From: Verrucomicrobium spinosum DSM 4136 = JCM 18804
GTDB taxonomy: Bacteria; Verrucomicrobiota; Verrucomicrobiia; Verrucomicrobiales; Verrucomicrobiaceae
DNA: 64,000 nt
Assembly: GCF_000172155.1 (NCBI RefSeq)
Contig: NZ_ABIZ01000001.1
Span: forward strand, 8,031,105 to 8,095,104
Reading direction: 5' to 3'
Numbering within the stretch: position 1 is the stretch's first letter; each line of letters begins with the position of its first letter. Below the pieces are notes generated by a model. That model worked only from the letters and a program-made list of their open reading frames with translations. It did not search any database and had not been told where the DNA came from. This document shows positions 24,444 through 35,524 of the stretch, piece by piece. The position numbers and the translations under genes were made by a program.

Positions 24444-26188
24444 GCCCCGCCCCCGACCTCAGGTTTTGCGTCTTGTGTCTCCTTCACAGCCGACTTCCCC
24501 GCCACGCTCAGCCACACCCGGGAGACCTCATTCACCAGACGGTCTCCGCGAGGCTCCACCCCACGCAGGTCATAGACAGCTTTATACTCCGCTGCGGCAT
24601 CGGGCGGGGAGGTTTTGACCACCACCTCCACCGGCCCGCTAAAGGAAACAACTTCCGCCGTCGCGGCCAGCTTCAGCGTCACCTCGCCGCCCTTCTTTCC
24701 GGGAACCTCAACCTCCGTCACGGCCACACCGGCGGGCAGGCCGGTGACAGTCGCCGTCAGCTTGCCCTTGAACTCGCCCGTCACGGCAGCAGTCAGTTTC
24801 AGATCCGCTGTCTTGCCGGCCTCGAGTTTCAAAGCGTTTTCCGCGAGCGTGCCCAGCACCACCGGCCGCACGGGCACCACAGACGCGGGACTGATCTGCA
24901 CCTGATAAACAAAATCCCATCCGCCGCGCTGGAAGCGGTCGCTGATGGCCAGCACAAACTTCCCGTCCACAGGAGCCTTCCAGTTCAGCACAGGGTCAAA
25001 GTTCCCCTCCTTCGCGTCATCGGCCTGACCGATCAGCGTGCCCTGGAGATTCTCGACCCGGAGCCACGCGTCCAGCGGTGCATGTAAAGTCGAAGAGGCG
25101 ACCTTGAACAGATAGGTCTCCCCTTTCTTGGTCGCGAACATGAGCCGGTCCTCGTCACCCGGCGTTTGCAGCACACCCTGCCAGGTGACGGCTCCCGCAG
25201 GGGTCAGCACGTTCACCTCCGCCTCCTTGGCCGTTTGGTTGGGTTCGGTCTCCAACACCGTCTCCCCATCGTGCAAGGCGACACGCAATGGCCCGGGGCC
25301 GGAGTTCATGATTTCCACGAACTCAGCACCGGGCGCGGCTGTCGTGGCATCCACCTCAATGGCCGGCCCTCTGAAGCCCCCTGCACCGCAGTTCCAGCCC
25401 AGCGTTTGCACAGACGACTTCGTGCCCCGTTTTACCCCGGGTGGCCAAGCCAGCCGCGGTGTCGGCTCCTGGGTCATCGTCAGCCGATACACATGGTCCG
25501 GGCTTCCCTTCAAGTTCACGTCGGCCGCAGGAGGGTGCGCATAACCCAGCACCTGGACGACATAAGTGCCCGCCTTCTTGATCTCATAGGCGATCTGCGG
25601 ATCCAGGTTGTAGGAGTCATGCCCCAGTGCCAGCTCGGTGCCGTGCTCATCCAGCAGCCGGATCGCAGGATCCATCTGCGAACCGAGGCCATAGCCATGC
25701 AGCACCGCCACGAGCCACTGGCCGGCCTTGGCCGTGAACTTGAAGGCATCAGCATCGCCCGCCTTGTCGAGACGGCCGTTCACCGTCACGGGCAACACGG
25801 CGAGCGCTTGGGCCGTCGCGCGCGCATCGTCATTGGGCTCCGCGTCCATGGCCTCCCCCACCGATGCCGCGCCTACCATGAAGGTCTTGGGCACGCTCGC
25901 TCCTTCAGCATTGTGGAAGCGTACCAGGTGCGGCCCTGGCGGCGTATCCGGAGCCAGGCTGACCTCAAAGACATTCGGCTTGGCCCCCGGCTGGAAAGTG
26001 ATCCCGGGATGATCTGCCCACGCCGAGGGTGCCGTCTTTTCCACCGCTCCCGTCAGGGTTAAAGGAAACGTCGCGCCCGCCCGGCCGCCCGCGGGATACA
26101 GTGCGGTCACCGCTGGCGCCGCACCATGGAGCGCCCCCGCTGCCCAGCAGGGGGCAAGAAGGCTGAGAATCTGCCACAACCGCTTCAT
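24437..26188 (-). CDS. Secreted protein with pre-peptidase C-terminal (PPC) domains
   Basis: A 583-residue exported protein (signal peptide to about ALHGAAPA). An N-terminal IPT/TIG-like beta domain (VTALYPAGGRAGATFPLTLTG) is followed by at least one clear PPC domain (about 110-230: AEPNDDARATAQAL, GRLDKAGDADAFKFTAKAGQ) and a second PPC-like region (about 300-420: ETEPNQTAKEAEV, TPGDEDRLMFATKKGE). No catalytic domain is visible. It starts 17 bp after a DUF1501 gene, a pairing common in Planctomycetes and Verrucomicrobia, and the two are probably co-expressed. The C-terminal tail KETQDAKPEVGGGAK is encoded by the GACGCAAAAC/CCTGAGG repeat. Confidence 0.85.
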   Translation of the reverse strand: MKRLWQILSLLAPCWAAGALHGAAPAVTALYPAGGRAGATFPLTLTGAVEKTAPSAWADHPGITFQPGAKPNVFEVSLAPDTPPGPHLVRFHNAEGASVPKTFMVGAASVGEAMDAEPNDDARATAQALAVLPVTVNGRLDKAGDADAFKFTAKAGQWLVAVLHGYGLGSQMDPAIRLLDEHGTELALGHDSYNLDPQIAYEIKKAGTYVVQVLGYAHPPAADVNLKGSPDHVYRLTMTQEPTPRLAWPPGVKRGTKSSVQTLGWNCGAGGFRGPAIEVDATTAAPGAEFVEIMNSGPGPLRVALHDGETVLETEPNQTAKEAEVNVLTPAGAVTWQGVLQTPGDEDRLMFATKKGETYLFKVASSTLHAPLDAWLRVENLQGTLIGQADDAKEGNFDPVLNWKAPVDGKFVLAISDRFQRGGWDFVYQVQISPASVVPVRPVVLGTLAENALKLEAGKTADLKLTAAVTGEFKGKLTATVTGLPAGVAVTEVEVPGKKGGEVTLKLAATAEVVSFSGPVEVVVKTSPPDAAAEYKAVYDLRGVEPRGDRLVNEVSRVWLSVAGKSAVKETQDAKPEVGGGAK

Positions 26189-26205
26189 GAGGAGGCCGCA
26201 GGCGG

Positions 26206-27570
26206 TCAGGCAAAAAGCGGAGCGATGGGGCTGCCGCCGTTCACAAGCTGGACGGGCCGTCCCGTGTTCGTGTGCAACACCTGATGGGGGTTGATGCCCA
26301 GCTTGGTGTAGAGGGTGTTGGCGAAGTCCTCGGGGGAGTGCACGTCATCACTGGCGTAGTACCCCTTGGGATCGGTGGCTCCGACCACGGCACCGCGTGG
26401 CACGCCTGCCCCGGCGAAGAGCACACTCATCGCCCCCGGCCAGTGATCCCGGCCACCGTCTTTGTTGATCTTTGGCGTCCGGCCAAATTCACCGAGCGCC
26501 ACCACCAGCGTACTTTCCAACAACCCGCGGCGGTCCAGGTCCGTCAACAGCGCGGCCATGCCCTGGTCAAACTTCTGCATGAACTCGCCTTTGCAGGTCT
26601 TGAAGAGCTGCCGGTGATGATCCCAGCCGCCGTAATGCACCGTGACAAAGGACACACCCACCTCTACCAGCCGCCGGGCGAGCAACATCTGCTGGCCCAG
26701 GTTGTTGCGGCCATAGAGATCACGCGTCTTCTCGTCCTCACGCTGAATGTCGAAGGCCTCCTGCGCGGGCTGCGAGCCGATGAGGTCCACCGCCTGACCG
26801 TAAAAGGTGTCAAAGCTCACGGCCGGATCATCTGCCACCGCTTCGTGGAAGCGCTTCATGCGGTCCAGCGAGGTGCGAAGCTCCCGCCGGGCCAGGCCAC
26901 GTGCATCGGAGATCTCCGTGGGCAGCACCACGTCCCGCACCTTGAAGCCCTTGGCATTGGGGTCGCCGCCAATGACAAATGGAGCATGCTGGGCTCCGAG
27001 AAAATTCGGTCCGCCGGAGCGCGTCATGGAAGGCAGGGACATGTAGGCGGGCAGGCCGCTCTTGACCCCGCGCTCATAGGAAACAACCGACCCAAAGGAC
27101 GGATGGAAGGTGACGAACGCCCCACACCCCACCGGCACGGGAGTGGGTGAGCCCGTCATAAGGTAGTGGTTGCCCGCGCCGTGATTGGGATCCTTGTGGC
27201 AGATGGACCGCACCACCGTCATCTTGTCCATCACCTTGGCCAGGTGCGGTACGCAGTCGGAGAAATGAACGCCCGGCACATTCGTCGGGATGGTGCCGAA
27301 CTCGCCGCGAATTTCAGAAGGCGCGTCCGGCTTGGGGTCGAAGGACTCGTAGTGCGAGGGACCTCCGTCCAGCCACACCATGATGCAGTTGATGGGGCGC
27401 GACATGGAGACGCCGGTGGTGGGAAGTTCTGCCGCATGCGCCGCCCGCGCCCGCATGAGATCCGTGAAACCCAGACCGCCGCCCGCAGCCGTCAGCCCGA
27501 GGCGGAGGAAATCCCTGCGCGTGGCTCCAGCGCAGTTGTGGGTGGTGCGGGTCAAGTAGGGACGGGACAT
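26206..27570 (-). CDS. DUF1501 protein with Tat signal
   Basis: A 454-residue member of the DUF1501 family, which has an alkaline-phosphatase/sulfatase-like fold and is greatly expanded in Planctomycetes and Verrucomicrobia. The twin-arginine leader is ATRRDFLRLGLTAAGGG. Family landmarks include NCIMVWLDGGPSHYESFDPK, FSDCVPHLAKVMDKMTVVRS, SVVSYERG, LARRLVEVGVSFVTVHYGGWDHH and ALGEFGRTPKINKDGGRDHWPG. The biochemical role is not established. It heads a two-gene unit with the PPC-domain gene. ATG 27570 (MSRPYLTR) fits the family start. Confidence 0.92.
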   Translation of the reverse strand: MSRPYLTRTTHNCAGATRRDFLRLGLTAAGGGLGFTDLMRARAAHAAELPTTGVSMSRPINCIMVWLDGGPSHYESFDPKPDAPSEIRGEFGTIPTNVPGVHFSDCVPHLAKVMDKMTVVRSICHKDPNHGAGNHYLMTGSPTPVPVGCGAFVTFHPSFGSVVSYERGVKSGLPAYMSLPSMTRSGGPNFLGAQHAPFVIGGDPNAKGFKVRDVVLPTEISDARGLARRELRTSLDRMKRFHEAVADDPAVSFDTFYGQAVDLIGSQPAQEAFDIQREDEKTRDLYGRNNLGQQMLLARRLVEVGVSFVTVHYGGWDHHRQLFKTCKGEFMQKFDQGMAALLTDLDRRGLLESTLVVALGEFGRTPKINKDGGRDHWPGAMSVLFAGAGVPRGAVVGATDPKGYYASDDVHSPEDFANTLYTKLGINPHQVLHTNTGRPVQLVNGGSPIAPLFA

Positions 27571-27695
27571 TGCGGAATGGTGACAGTGGGAGAGTAACGG
27601 AAAAATGGTGCTTTTCTTGCGCCAACACCCCAAGTTGACCCCCCATGTTGTTACAAAAAGATCAGAATGGATGTCTTTCTGCGGGGGATGGGGGG

Positions 27696-27773
27696 AAAGT
27701 AGTGCTAGGCTTCAGCCTGGCCTTGTTGACGCCCGACCACGCGCCTGAACAGGCTGAAGCCTGTGACTACTTT
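27696..27773. repeat. Palindromic element bounded by AAAGTAGT/ACTACTTT
   Basis: AAAGTAGTGCTAGGCTTCAG at the left and GGCTGAAGCCTGTGACTACT at the right can pair. It is the same family as 24358-24443 but with a different centre. Confidence 0.8.
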
Positions 27774-27890
27774 GCCCGCTGCGGCAACGAAAGGAGTAGC
27801 GGTCCCGCAGTGGGACTGGCGTTGTTTGAGCAGGGTGGAACGACTGACGCGCGCTGAAGTGCTGGACTTCTTGCTCCACCTCCACCAAAA

Positions 27891-27927
27891 AAAACTGCTC
27901 TGCACCACGGGGGCGCAAAGCAGTTTT
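27891..27927 (-). terminator. Intrinsic terminator of the isocitrate dehydrogenase gene
   Basis: AAAACTGCT (27891-27899) pairs with AGCAGTTTT (27919-27927). On the minus strand the hairpin is followed by a run of eight Ts. It lies about 30 bp past the stop codon. Confidence 0.85.
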
Positions 27928-27958
27928 GTATTCGTTTATCCTGGCCGAACCGCGATCC

Positions 27959-30244
<2,286 letters not shown>

Positions 30245-30375
30245 TCACATAAGGCAGGTGCGGCAAGTGGTCAAAAAGCAAATGTGGGGCCGGGCAACGC
30301 GGGGATTTTTGCGCTGCTTCGCCTTGAAGAGGGATGTTTTTTCCACAACTTGTTCCAACCCCCTTTTACTTTCTG

Positions 30376-32250
30376 ATGCTCCCGCGCCCTCTATTCCCAC
30401 ATCTCGCGCCAGGTTTGCTGGCTGCCGCCATCGCTCTGAGCTTCCAGCCCGCATGCGTCCACGGGCAAAGCCCCACCGCTGCGACACCCACCCAACTCTC
30501 GGCCATGCAAGAGGCGGATTTCGCCAAATGGCTGGTGGGCACCCACTGGGAATCCGAACGGCAAGGCCGGGTCAAGACCTACTGGTTCGTGACGCCGACC
30601 TTTGTGATCTGGACCTCCGGTCGTGAAGGCGGACACTCCGTGGGATTTGGTTACCGCGTGACAGGCAAAGGCTCCGTCTTCTGGAACTTCGAACCCCGCA
30701 AAGAAGCCAGCCCCAACCGGATGACGGTGGCGGAGGACCTTGTCTCTGGCACGCTAAACAACGGGACCGATGACCTGCCGCTCAAATACCTGGGCCGCCG
30801 CACGCCTCCGCCTCTGGAAAACCATACGACTGCCACGGAGTTTGAGAACTGGCTCCTGGGTCAGGAACTGCAAGGCGGCAGCACCATCGCGGTGGGCGAC
30901 GACCGGCATCTGACGTGGAACGGAGAGCGGAGCCGCGGCGAGTACCGCAGCATCGTCCCCGGTGTGGTGGAGTGCGAGTGGCACAATGCGCTCGACCGGA
31001 GCCTGCTCATCTTCAGCCCGCAACAAGACAGCTACCAGTGGTACTCTTCATGGGGACAGGCTTCGGGCCCGGTGGTGGCCTCGGCCAGCGGGTCGGCCCT
31101 GCCCAAGACCGCCATGGTGAGCCCCCGCGCCCCGGTCCCTGCCCAGCAGGGGGTGACGCTCAAACGGCGCAATGCCTCCGTGGGCGGGCTGCTGGTGGTG
31201 CCACTGGGAGGCTCCCGCTACGCGGGCAAGACTTCCCGCCTTTCGATCTCCGCTTTGAAGCTGGACTATGGTGGTCCGGCCTCCGTAGCCTTCAACCAGG
31301 AAGTGGGACCGAGCATGACCACCGCTCTGGGTGAGGTGGTAAAGTTTCACTCCGTGCGGCACGATGGCGCACTGCGTGACCACCGCATGGAATTGTCCTT
31401 CGACGACAAGTACTCGCCCAAGGACGGCCCCTCTGCTGCCGTGGCCTGCGCCCTGCTGCTGGAGTCCCTGGTCACCGGGGTGGAACTCGACCCGGGCTTC
31501 TCTGTCACCGGGGACATGAACGCCGACGGGTCGGTACAGCCCATCGGTGGCGTCATCGCCAAGCTGCGCGGTGCCTCCAGAGCAGGCCAGCAGATCACCG
31601 CCATCCCATTGAAGAACCGGACCAGCGCTGTGGACCTGGCACTGGGTGAGGGCATCACTCCCTTCCTGGGGGTGCAGCTCTTCAGCATCGGCCAGTTTGA
31701 CGAGGCCCTGGCACTGGCACGCAGAGATCGGGCCCCGGAGATCAGCAAGGCGATGGTGGCCTACTCGATCCTCAGCGACCAGCTTCGCAGCAACCCTGCC
31801 CTGCTCAACACCCCAGCAGCGAAGAAGACGCTGGGTGAGATCGCCGCCGCAGCCCCCAATCACGTCGCCGCCCGCCTCTTGCTCGCCATTTCTGAAGGCC
31901 GGATGCCGCGGCAGCTCAGCGCCGCCGGCTCTCTGGAGGCGGTGGACCAGACGGTGGCCGCCATCAAAGACGCCACCCGCCTGGACCTGACGACCACCAG
32001 CTCCCTGGACGGTGGCGAAGTCGCCGAAGTTCGCAACCGCCTGCAGCGCATGCGGGCACTGCTGGACAGCCGTCTGCACCCCTATGTGGATGCCTGGACG
32101 GAATGGACGACTCTGGCCGACCAGATCATCAGCCGACGCTCCGCTACGACGCAGATGCTGGCGCAGTTCAGGGCCGCGGGTCAGCGCATCGGTGCGGAGG
32201 CGCAGAAGCTGGAGGGGAACAGCGAGTTTATGGAAGAGATCATGAAGTAG
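30376..32250 (+). CDS. Secreted protein with a Lon-type (S16) serine protease domain
   Basis: A 624-residue protein with an N-terminal signal peptide (LLAAAIALSFQPACVHG). An uncharacterised N-terminal region of about 250 residues is followed by a Lon-like proteolytic domain (about 270-430). The catalytic Ser is in SPKDGPSAAVACALL (about 353) and the Lys in PIGGVIAKLRGA (about 396). The 43-residue spacing equals that of Ser679/Lys722 in E. coli Lon. There is no AAA ATPase module, so it is not Lon itself. The C-terminal 200 residues are helical and unrecognised. It likely works outside the cytoplasm without ATP; substrates are unknown. A longer frame opens at 30334 but ATG 30376 begins the leader. 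Confidence 0.85.
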   Translation: MLPRPLFPHLAPGLLAAAIALSFQPACVHGQSPTAATPTQLSAMQEADFAKWLVGTHWESERQGRVKTYWFVTPTFVIWTSGREGGHSVGFGYRVTGKGSVFWNFEPRKEASPNRMTVAEDLVSGTLNNGTDDLPLKYLGRRTPPPLENHTTATEFENWLLGQELQGGSTIAVGDDRHLTWNGERSRGEYRSIVPGVVECEWHNALDRSLLIFSPQQDSYQWYSSWGQASGPVVASASGSALPKTAMVSPRAPVPAQQGVTLKRRNASVGGLLVVPLGGSRYAGKTSRLSISALKLDYGGPASVAFNQEVGPSMTTALGEVVKFHSVRHDGALRDHRMELSFDDKYSPKDGPSAAVACALLLESLVTGVELDPGFSVTGDMNADGSVQPIGGVIAKLRGASRAGQQITAIPLKNRTSAVDLALGEGITPFLGVQLFSIGQFDEALALARRDRAPEISKAMVAYSILSDQLRSNPALLNTPAAKKTLGEIAAAAPNHVAARLLLAISEGRMPRQLSAAGSLEAVDQTVAAIKDATRLDLTTTSSLDGGEVAEVRNRLQRMRALLDSRLHPYVDAWTEWTTLADQIISRRSATTQMLAQFRAAGQRIGAEAQKLEGNSEFMEEIMK

Positions 32251-32556
32251 CGCCCGCTCTGGAGACTGTACAGCCGAACGACCTTCCGCTGCCGCCGCGG
32301 GCATAGTCCGCTTGTCCCCACCGGCTTTGTGAGCGGAGGGAACAAATATGGCCACCCTTTCTGTCTATTCACCGTGACAGACTCGGGCGGCACCCGCACA
32401 CCAAGCGGCCCTCTCTCACCAGGGTCTGCGAACACTTCGTGGCCTCGGCCCTCCCATGCGGCAGCGCAAGTCTTGTGTCTCTACGAAGCAGAAAGGCCAC
32501 CCCGTCCCCGGAGTGGCCTTGCCAAAATCAACTAACTAACTCTCCACGCCCGCCTC
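32251..32556. other. Convergent intergenic region with terminator
   Basis: Apart from the hairpin at 32493-32520, no gene or repeat family member was recognised. Confidence 0.5.
32493..32520 (-). terminator. Hairpin terminator between convergent genes
   Basis: AAGGCCAC (32493-32500) pairs with GTGGCCTT (32513-32520). It lies 36 bp beyond the tig stop and may serve the S16 gene from the other side. Confidence 0.65.
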
Positions 32557-33903
32557 TCAGTGGCTGTGGTCGTGACCGCAGTCTTCCTGGTTCGCTTCCA
32601 CTTCTTCCACCACGGCGTGCTCCTTGAGGAAGCCGATGGCGTTCTCAATCAGGATGTCCTCGCGGAGGCGCTCGATGAGGTTGTTCTTTTTGGCGTCCTG
32701 CAGGAGTTTCTTGGGACTCACCTTCTGGCGCATGGAGATCTGGGCCAGCGCCATGCGGAGCTGGTCTTCGCTCACGCGGAGATTTTCCTTTTTGGCCACT
32801 TCGCCAAGGATGAAGCTCACCTTCACGTTCTGGCGGGCCTGCTGGGTCGCTGCGCTCACGATCTGCTCCTGGGCGTCCATGATCTGGCTCTGGTCCATGC
32901 CCTGGTTCAGCGCGTTGCGGGCGATGTCATTCGTGCGGCGCTGGGCCTCGCGGTTCACCACTTCCTGGGGAAGCTCGAACTCAAGCTTGTCAGCAAGGTG
33001 GGCGATCACCTGGTTGGTGCGCTCGTTTTCGCGGTTCTGCTGGCGGCGGGCCTCGATGCTGTTTTTCACTTCAGTGCGCACGCGCTCCAGGTCCCATTCT
33101 GGGTTGAGCTTCTTGGCAAACTCTTCGTCCAGCTCAGGCAGCACGCCTTCCTTCACGGCGTCCACCGTGGTGTGGAAGGTGACGACCTGATTGCGCAGAG
33201 CTTCGTAGGGGAAGTCCTCGGGCAGCGTCACAGCGATGTCGCGGGTGTCGCCCTTCTTGGCGCCCACCAGACCGGCGTAGAAGCCGGGCAGGAAGTTTTC
33301 CTTCTCGCTGAGCTGGAACCAGTTGCCGTCGATCTTCTTGAGATAGGCCGGAGCATCGGGATGAGCCTCTTCCACGGGCTTGCCATCCACCGAGCCAGTC
33401 ACTTGCAGCACGGCGTAGTCACCCAGCTTGGACTCGCGCTCCACATCGGTGAAGGTCTGGTAGCGCTCACGCAGATGGAGCAGGTCGTGGTCCACATCGG
33501 CATCAGTCACCTCCACTTTCGGCAGCTTGACCGGGATGCCCTTGTACTCCGGCAGTTCGAACCGGGGCACCGTGCTCACCTCGATGGTGAAGGTGTAGTG
33601 GTCGTCACCATGGAGGGCCTGGTCCCGCACGTTCAGCACGCTGAGGATGTCTGCGTCACCGCGCTTGGTCGCTTCCTGGTAGCCCTTGCGAACCAGGGCG
33701 GTCTCCAGCTCTTCACGGATCTGGCCCTCGTACTTCTTCGCGACGACGGCTTTGGGGGCCTTGCCGGGGCGGAAGCCGGGCAGACGGGCCTGGCGGGCGT
33801 AGTTGGCCGTCACGTCCTCGCGCTCACGCTGCACATCGGCAGCGGGGATCTCGATACGATAGACGGCACGGCAGTTGGGCTGGGACTCAAACGTGATGTT
33901 CAT
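32557..33903 (-). CDS. tig: Trigger factor (ribosome-associated chaperone/peptidyl-prolyl isomerase)
   Basis: Trigger factor binds the ribosome exit tunnel and shields nascent chains. The ribosome-binding signature is ARLPGFRPGKAPKAVV (about 35-50), close to the canonical GFRxGKxP. The FKBP-type domain lies at about 150-240 (GDYAVLQVTGSVDGKPVEEA, FLPGFYAGLVGAKKGD), followed by the helical C-terminal chaperone arms. Length 448 aa is normal. The tail ends CGHDHSH, a short His-rich, possibly metal-binding end. clpP and clpX, frequent neighbours, are not adjacent. ATG 33903 gives the standard MNITFES-like start. Confidence 0.95.
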   Translation of the reverse strand: MNITFESQPNCRAVYRIEIPAADVQREREDVTANYARQARLPGFRPGKAPKAVVAKKYEGQIREELETALVRKGYQEATKRGDADILSVLNVRDQALHGDDHYTFTIEVSTVPRFELPEYKGIPVKLPKVEVTDADVDHDLLHLRERYQTFTDVERESKLGDYAVLQVTGSVDGKPVEEAHPDAPAYLKKIDGNWFQLSEKENFLPGFYAGLVGAKKGDTRDIAVTLPEDFPYEALRNQVVTFHTTVDAVKEGVLPELDEEFAKKLNPEWDLERVRTEVKNSIEARRQQNRENERTNQVIAHLADKLEFELPQEVVNREAQRRTNDIARNALNQGMDQSQIMDAQEQIVSAATQQARQNVKVSFILGEVAKKENLRVSEDQLRMALAQISMRQKVSPKKLLQDAKKNNLIERLREDILIENAIGFLKEHAVVEEVEANQEDCGHDHSH

Positions 33904-34093
33904 GACAGGAAGCGAAGGGGGAAACACAGGCCGCAACCGCGCACGCGGCGGAGGGGGCGGTGATGGTATTCAGAAAATCAAGCTTGGCAAACAGGAATCA
34001 GTCGCCCAGGGGGGCAAGCGCAGCCCGGCTGACGATGGGCAGACCGGAGAAGAACGCTGGATTTTGCCCCGCATCGCCCCCAAAGTTACGGCC

Positions 34094-34612
34094 ATGAATT
34101 TGCTCAAACGCCTCGAACTCTGGGTGCTTCTCGCCATCATCGTGGCCGGTCTCTCCTATGTGTTTCTCTCAGGCCCAGGTGACTCCGGTGATGAGGACGG
34201 CCCCGGCGGAAACTCAGGAACCCCAGCCGCCGCCAGCGATGCCCCACTGAAGTTCCACCGCGCCGTGGTGGAGCGGGACTATGGCAATGTGCGGCTGGAC
34301 CTGGAAGTACGCGTGAAAAATGACTCTGCGGACAAGCTGACCATGCGCGCCCCGGAAGTGCGCCTGCTCACCTCTGGAGGACGGGAGATCCCCAGTTTCT
34401 TCCTCGCCTTCGACGCCATCCCCCAAGTGCCGGCCAAAACCACCCACGATGTCCAGCTCCGCTACTGGCTGGAGTCCGATGATCTGAAGCAAGGGCTCAC
34501 CCTGGAAGTGCAGGGCCGCACCCTGGAGGTGAAGAGCTCCACCCCGGTGGACATCGAGGCACTGAAAAATGGCGAAAAGTCAACCTTCACCCGCGTGGAC
34601 TGGAAGCCCTGA
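34094..34612 (+). CDS. Membrane-anchored hypothetical protein
   Basis: A 172-residue protein with one N-terminal membrane helix (LWVLLAIIVAGLSYVFLSG), a short Gly/Asp/Ala linker, then a roughly 130-residue beta-rich domain. That domain (GNVRLDLEVRVKNDSADKLTM, then VRLLTSGGREIPSFFLAF) looks like a DUF4352-type immunoglobulin-like fold, but the match is only by pattern. It stands 47 bp upstream of coaX on the same strand, so the two may be co-transcribed. The frame is open further upstream into the tig promoter region; ATG 34094 is chosen because it starts the membrane anchor. Function unknown. Confidence 0.7.
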   Translation: MNLLKRLELWVLLAIIVAGLSYVFLSGPGDSGDEDGPGGNSGTPAAASDAPLKFHRAVVERDYGNVRLDLEVRVKNDSADKLTMRAPEVRLLTSGGREIPSFFLAFDAIPQVPAKTTHDVQLRYWLESDDLKQGLTLEVQGRTLEVKSSTPVDIEALKNGEKSTFTRVDWKP

Positions 34613-34659
34613 TCTGACCCGTCTCATCCCTGCCCGGCGTATTTCTCTTTTATCCCGCC

Positions 34660-35415
34660 ATGTCACCTTACCTGCTCATCGATGTCGGCAATGGTCGCAC
34701 GAAGTTTGGCCTCGCCACGTCCGACGCCATCCTGGAGCAGCGAGACACGCCCACCTCCCTGCTGGTGGCAGACACCGCCCGAGCCCTGGCGACGGTGCTG
34801 ACTGGCTGGACCCACGGCCTCGTGGTCGTTTCCTCCGTCGTACCCGCCGCCACGGAGCGGCTCCAGGCACACTTTGGCAGCCAGATGCTGAACCTGCGCC
34901 ACGACATCCCGCTGGGCATCGGCATCCGCTATCCCAAGCCAGAATCCATCGGTGCCGATCGTCTGGCCAATGCCGTAGCCCTCGCCGCCCTGCATGGGGC
35001 CCCGGGCATTGTCATCGATTTCGGCACCGCGGTGACGTTCGACATCGTGGAAGCAGACGCTGCCTACGTGGGCGGGGTCATCGCCCCGGGCCTGCGGCTC
35101 ATGACCGACTATCTGCATGAGCGCACCGCCCTGCTCCCCCAGGTGGAGCTGCGGGAGCCGGACTCCGCCATCGGCAAGTCCACTGTGGGTGCCATCCTCG
35201 CGGGGGCCGCCATCGGCTACCGCGGCATGGTGCACGGCATCCTGGAGAAGCTCCGTGAGGAGATGGGCCATCCCGAGCCCCTGCACGTGGTGGCCACCGG
35301 GGGAGATGCGGCATGGATCGCGTCACGCCTGCCAGAGATCGCCCATGTAGAGGGTGACCTCACCCTGCACGGACTGCGGATCGTGGCCAATCTGCACACC
35401 CGGCAGTCCGCCTGA
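34660..35415 (+). CDS. coaX: Type III pantothenate kinase
   Basis: CoaX phosphorylates pantothenate in the first step of coenzyme A synthesis and is not feedback-inhibited by CoA. ASKHA-fold motifs are all present: LLIDVGNGRTKFGL (phosphate 1), IGADRLANAVALAA, VIDFGTAVTFDIVE (phosphate 2), YVGGVIAPGLRLM, and DSAIGKSTVGAILAGAAIGY. Length 251 aa is normal. It follows a small membrane-protein gene. Replacement of CoaA by CoaX is common in this phylum. Confidence 0.95.
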   Translation: MSPYLLIDVGNGRTKFGLATSDAILEQRDTPTSLLVADTARALATVLTGWTHGLVVVSSVVPAATERLQAHFGSQMLNLRHDIPLGIGIRYPKPESIGADRLANAVALAALHGAPGIVIDFGTAVTFDIVEADAAYVGGVIAPGLRLMTDYLHERTALLPQVELREPDSAIGKSTVGAILAGAAIGYRGMVHGILEKLREEMGHPEPLHVVATGGDAAWIASRLPEIAHVEGDLTLHGLRIVANLHTRQSA

Positions 35416-35524
35416 GAGCCTCGGGGGGGGGAATCGCCACGGTGGCGCTTGCAACTCGTGGAAAATGCATTACTCCCAGCGCTCGCATTTTCAAAAACTC
35501 ACCACTTTTTATCTATCTGATCCT

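Larger units (their letters stand above)
27571..27958. other. Intergenic region with one palindromic element and a terminator
   Basis: Holds an AAAGTAGT/ACTACTTT element at 27696-27773 and the hairpin terminator of the isocitrate dehydrogenase gene at 27891-27927. No gene is supported between them. Confidence 0.6.

Noticed and set aside
30376-32250. Cytoplasmic Lon protease
   Set aside because: No AAA+ module or Lon N-terminal domain, and a signal peptide is present.
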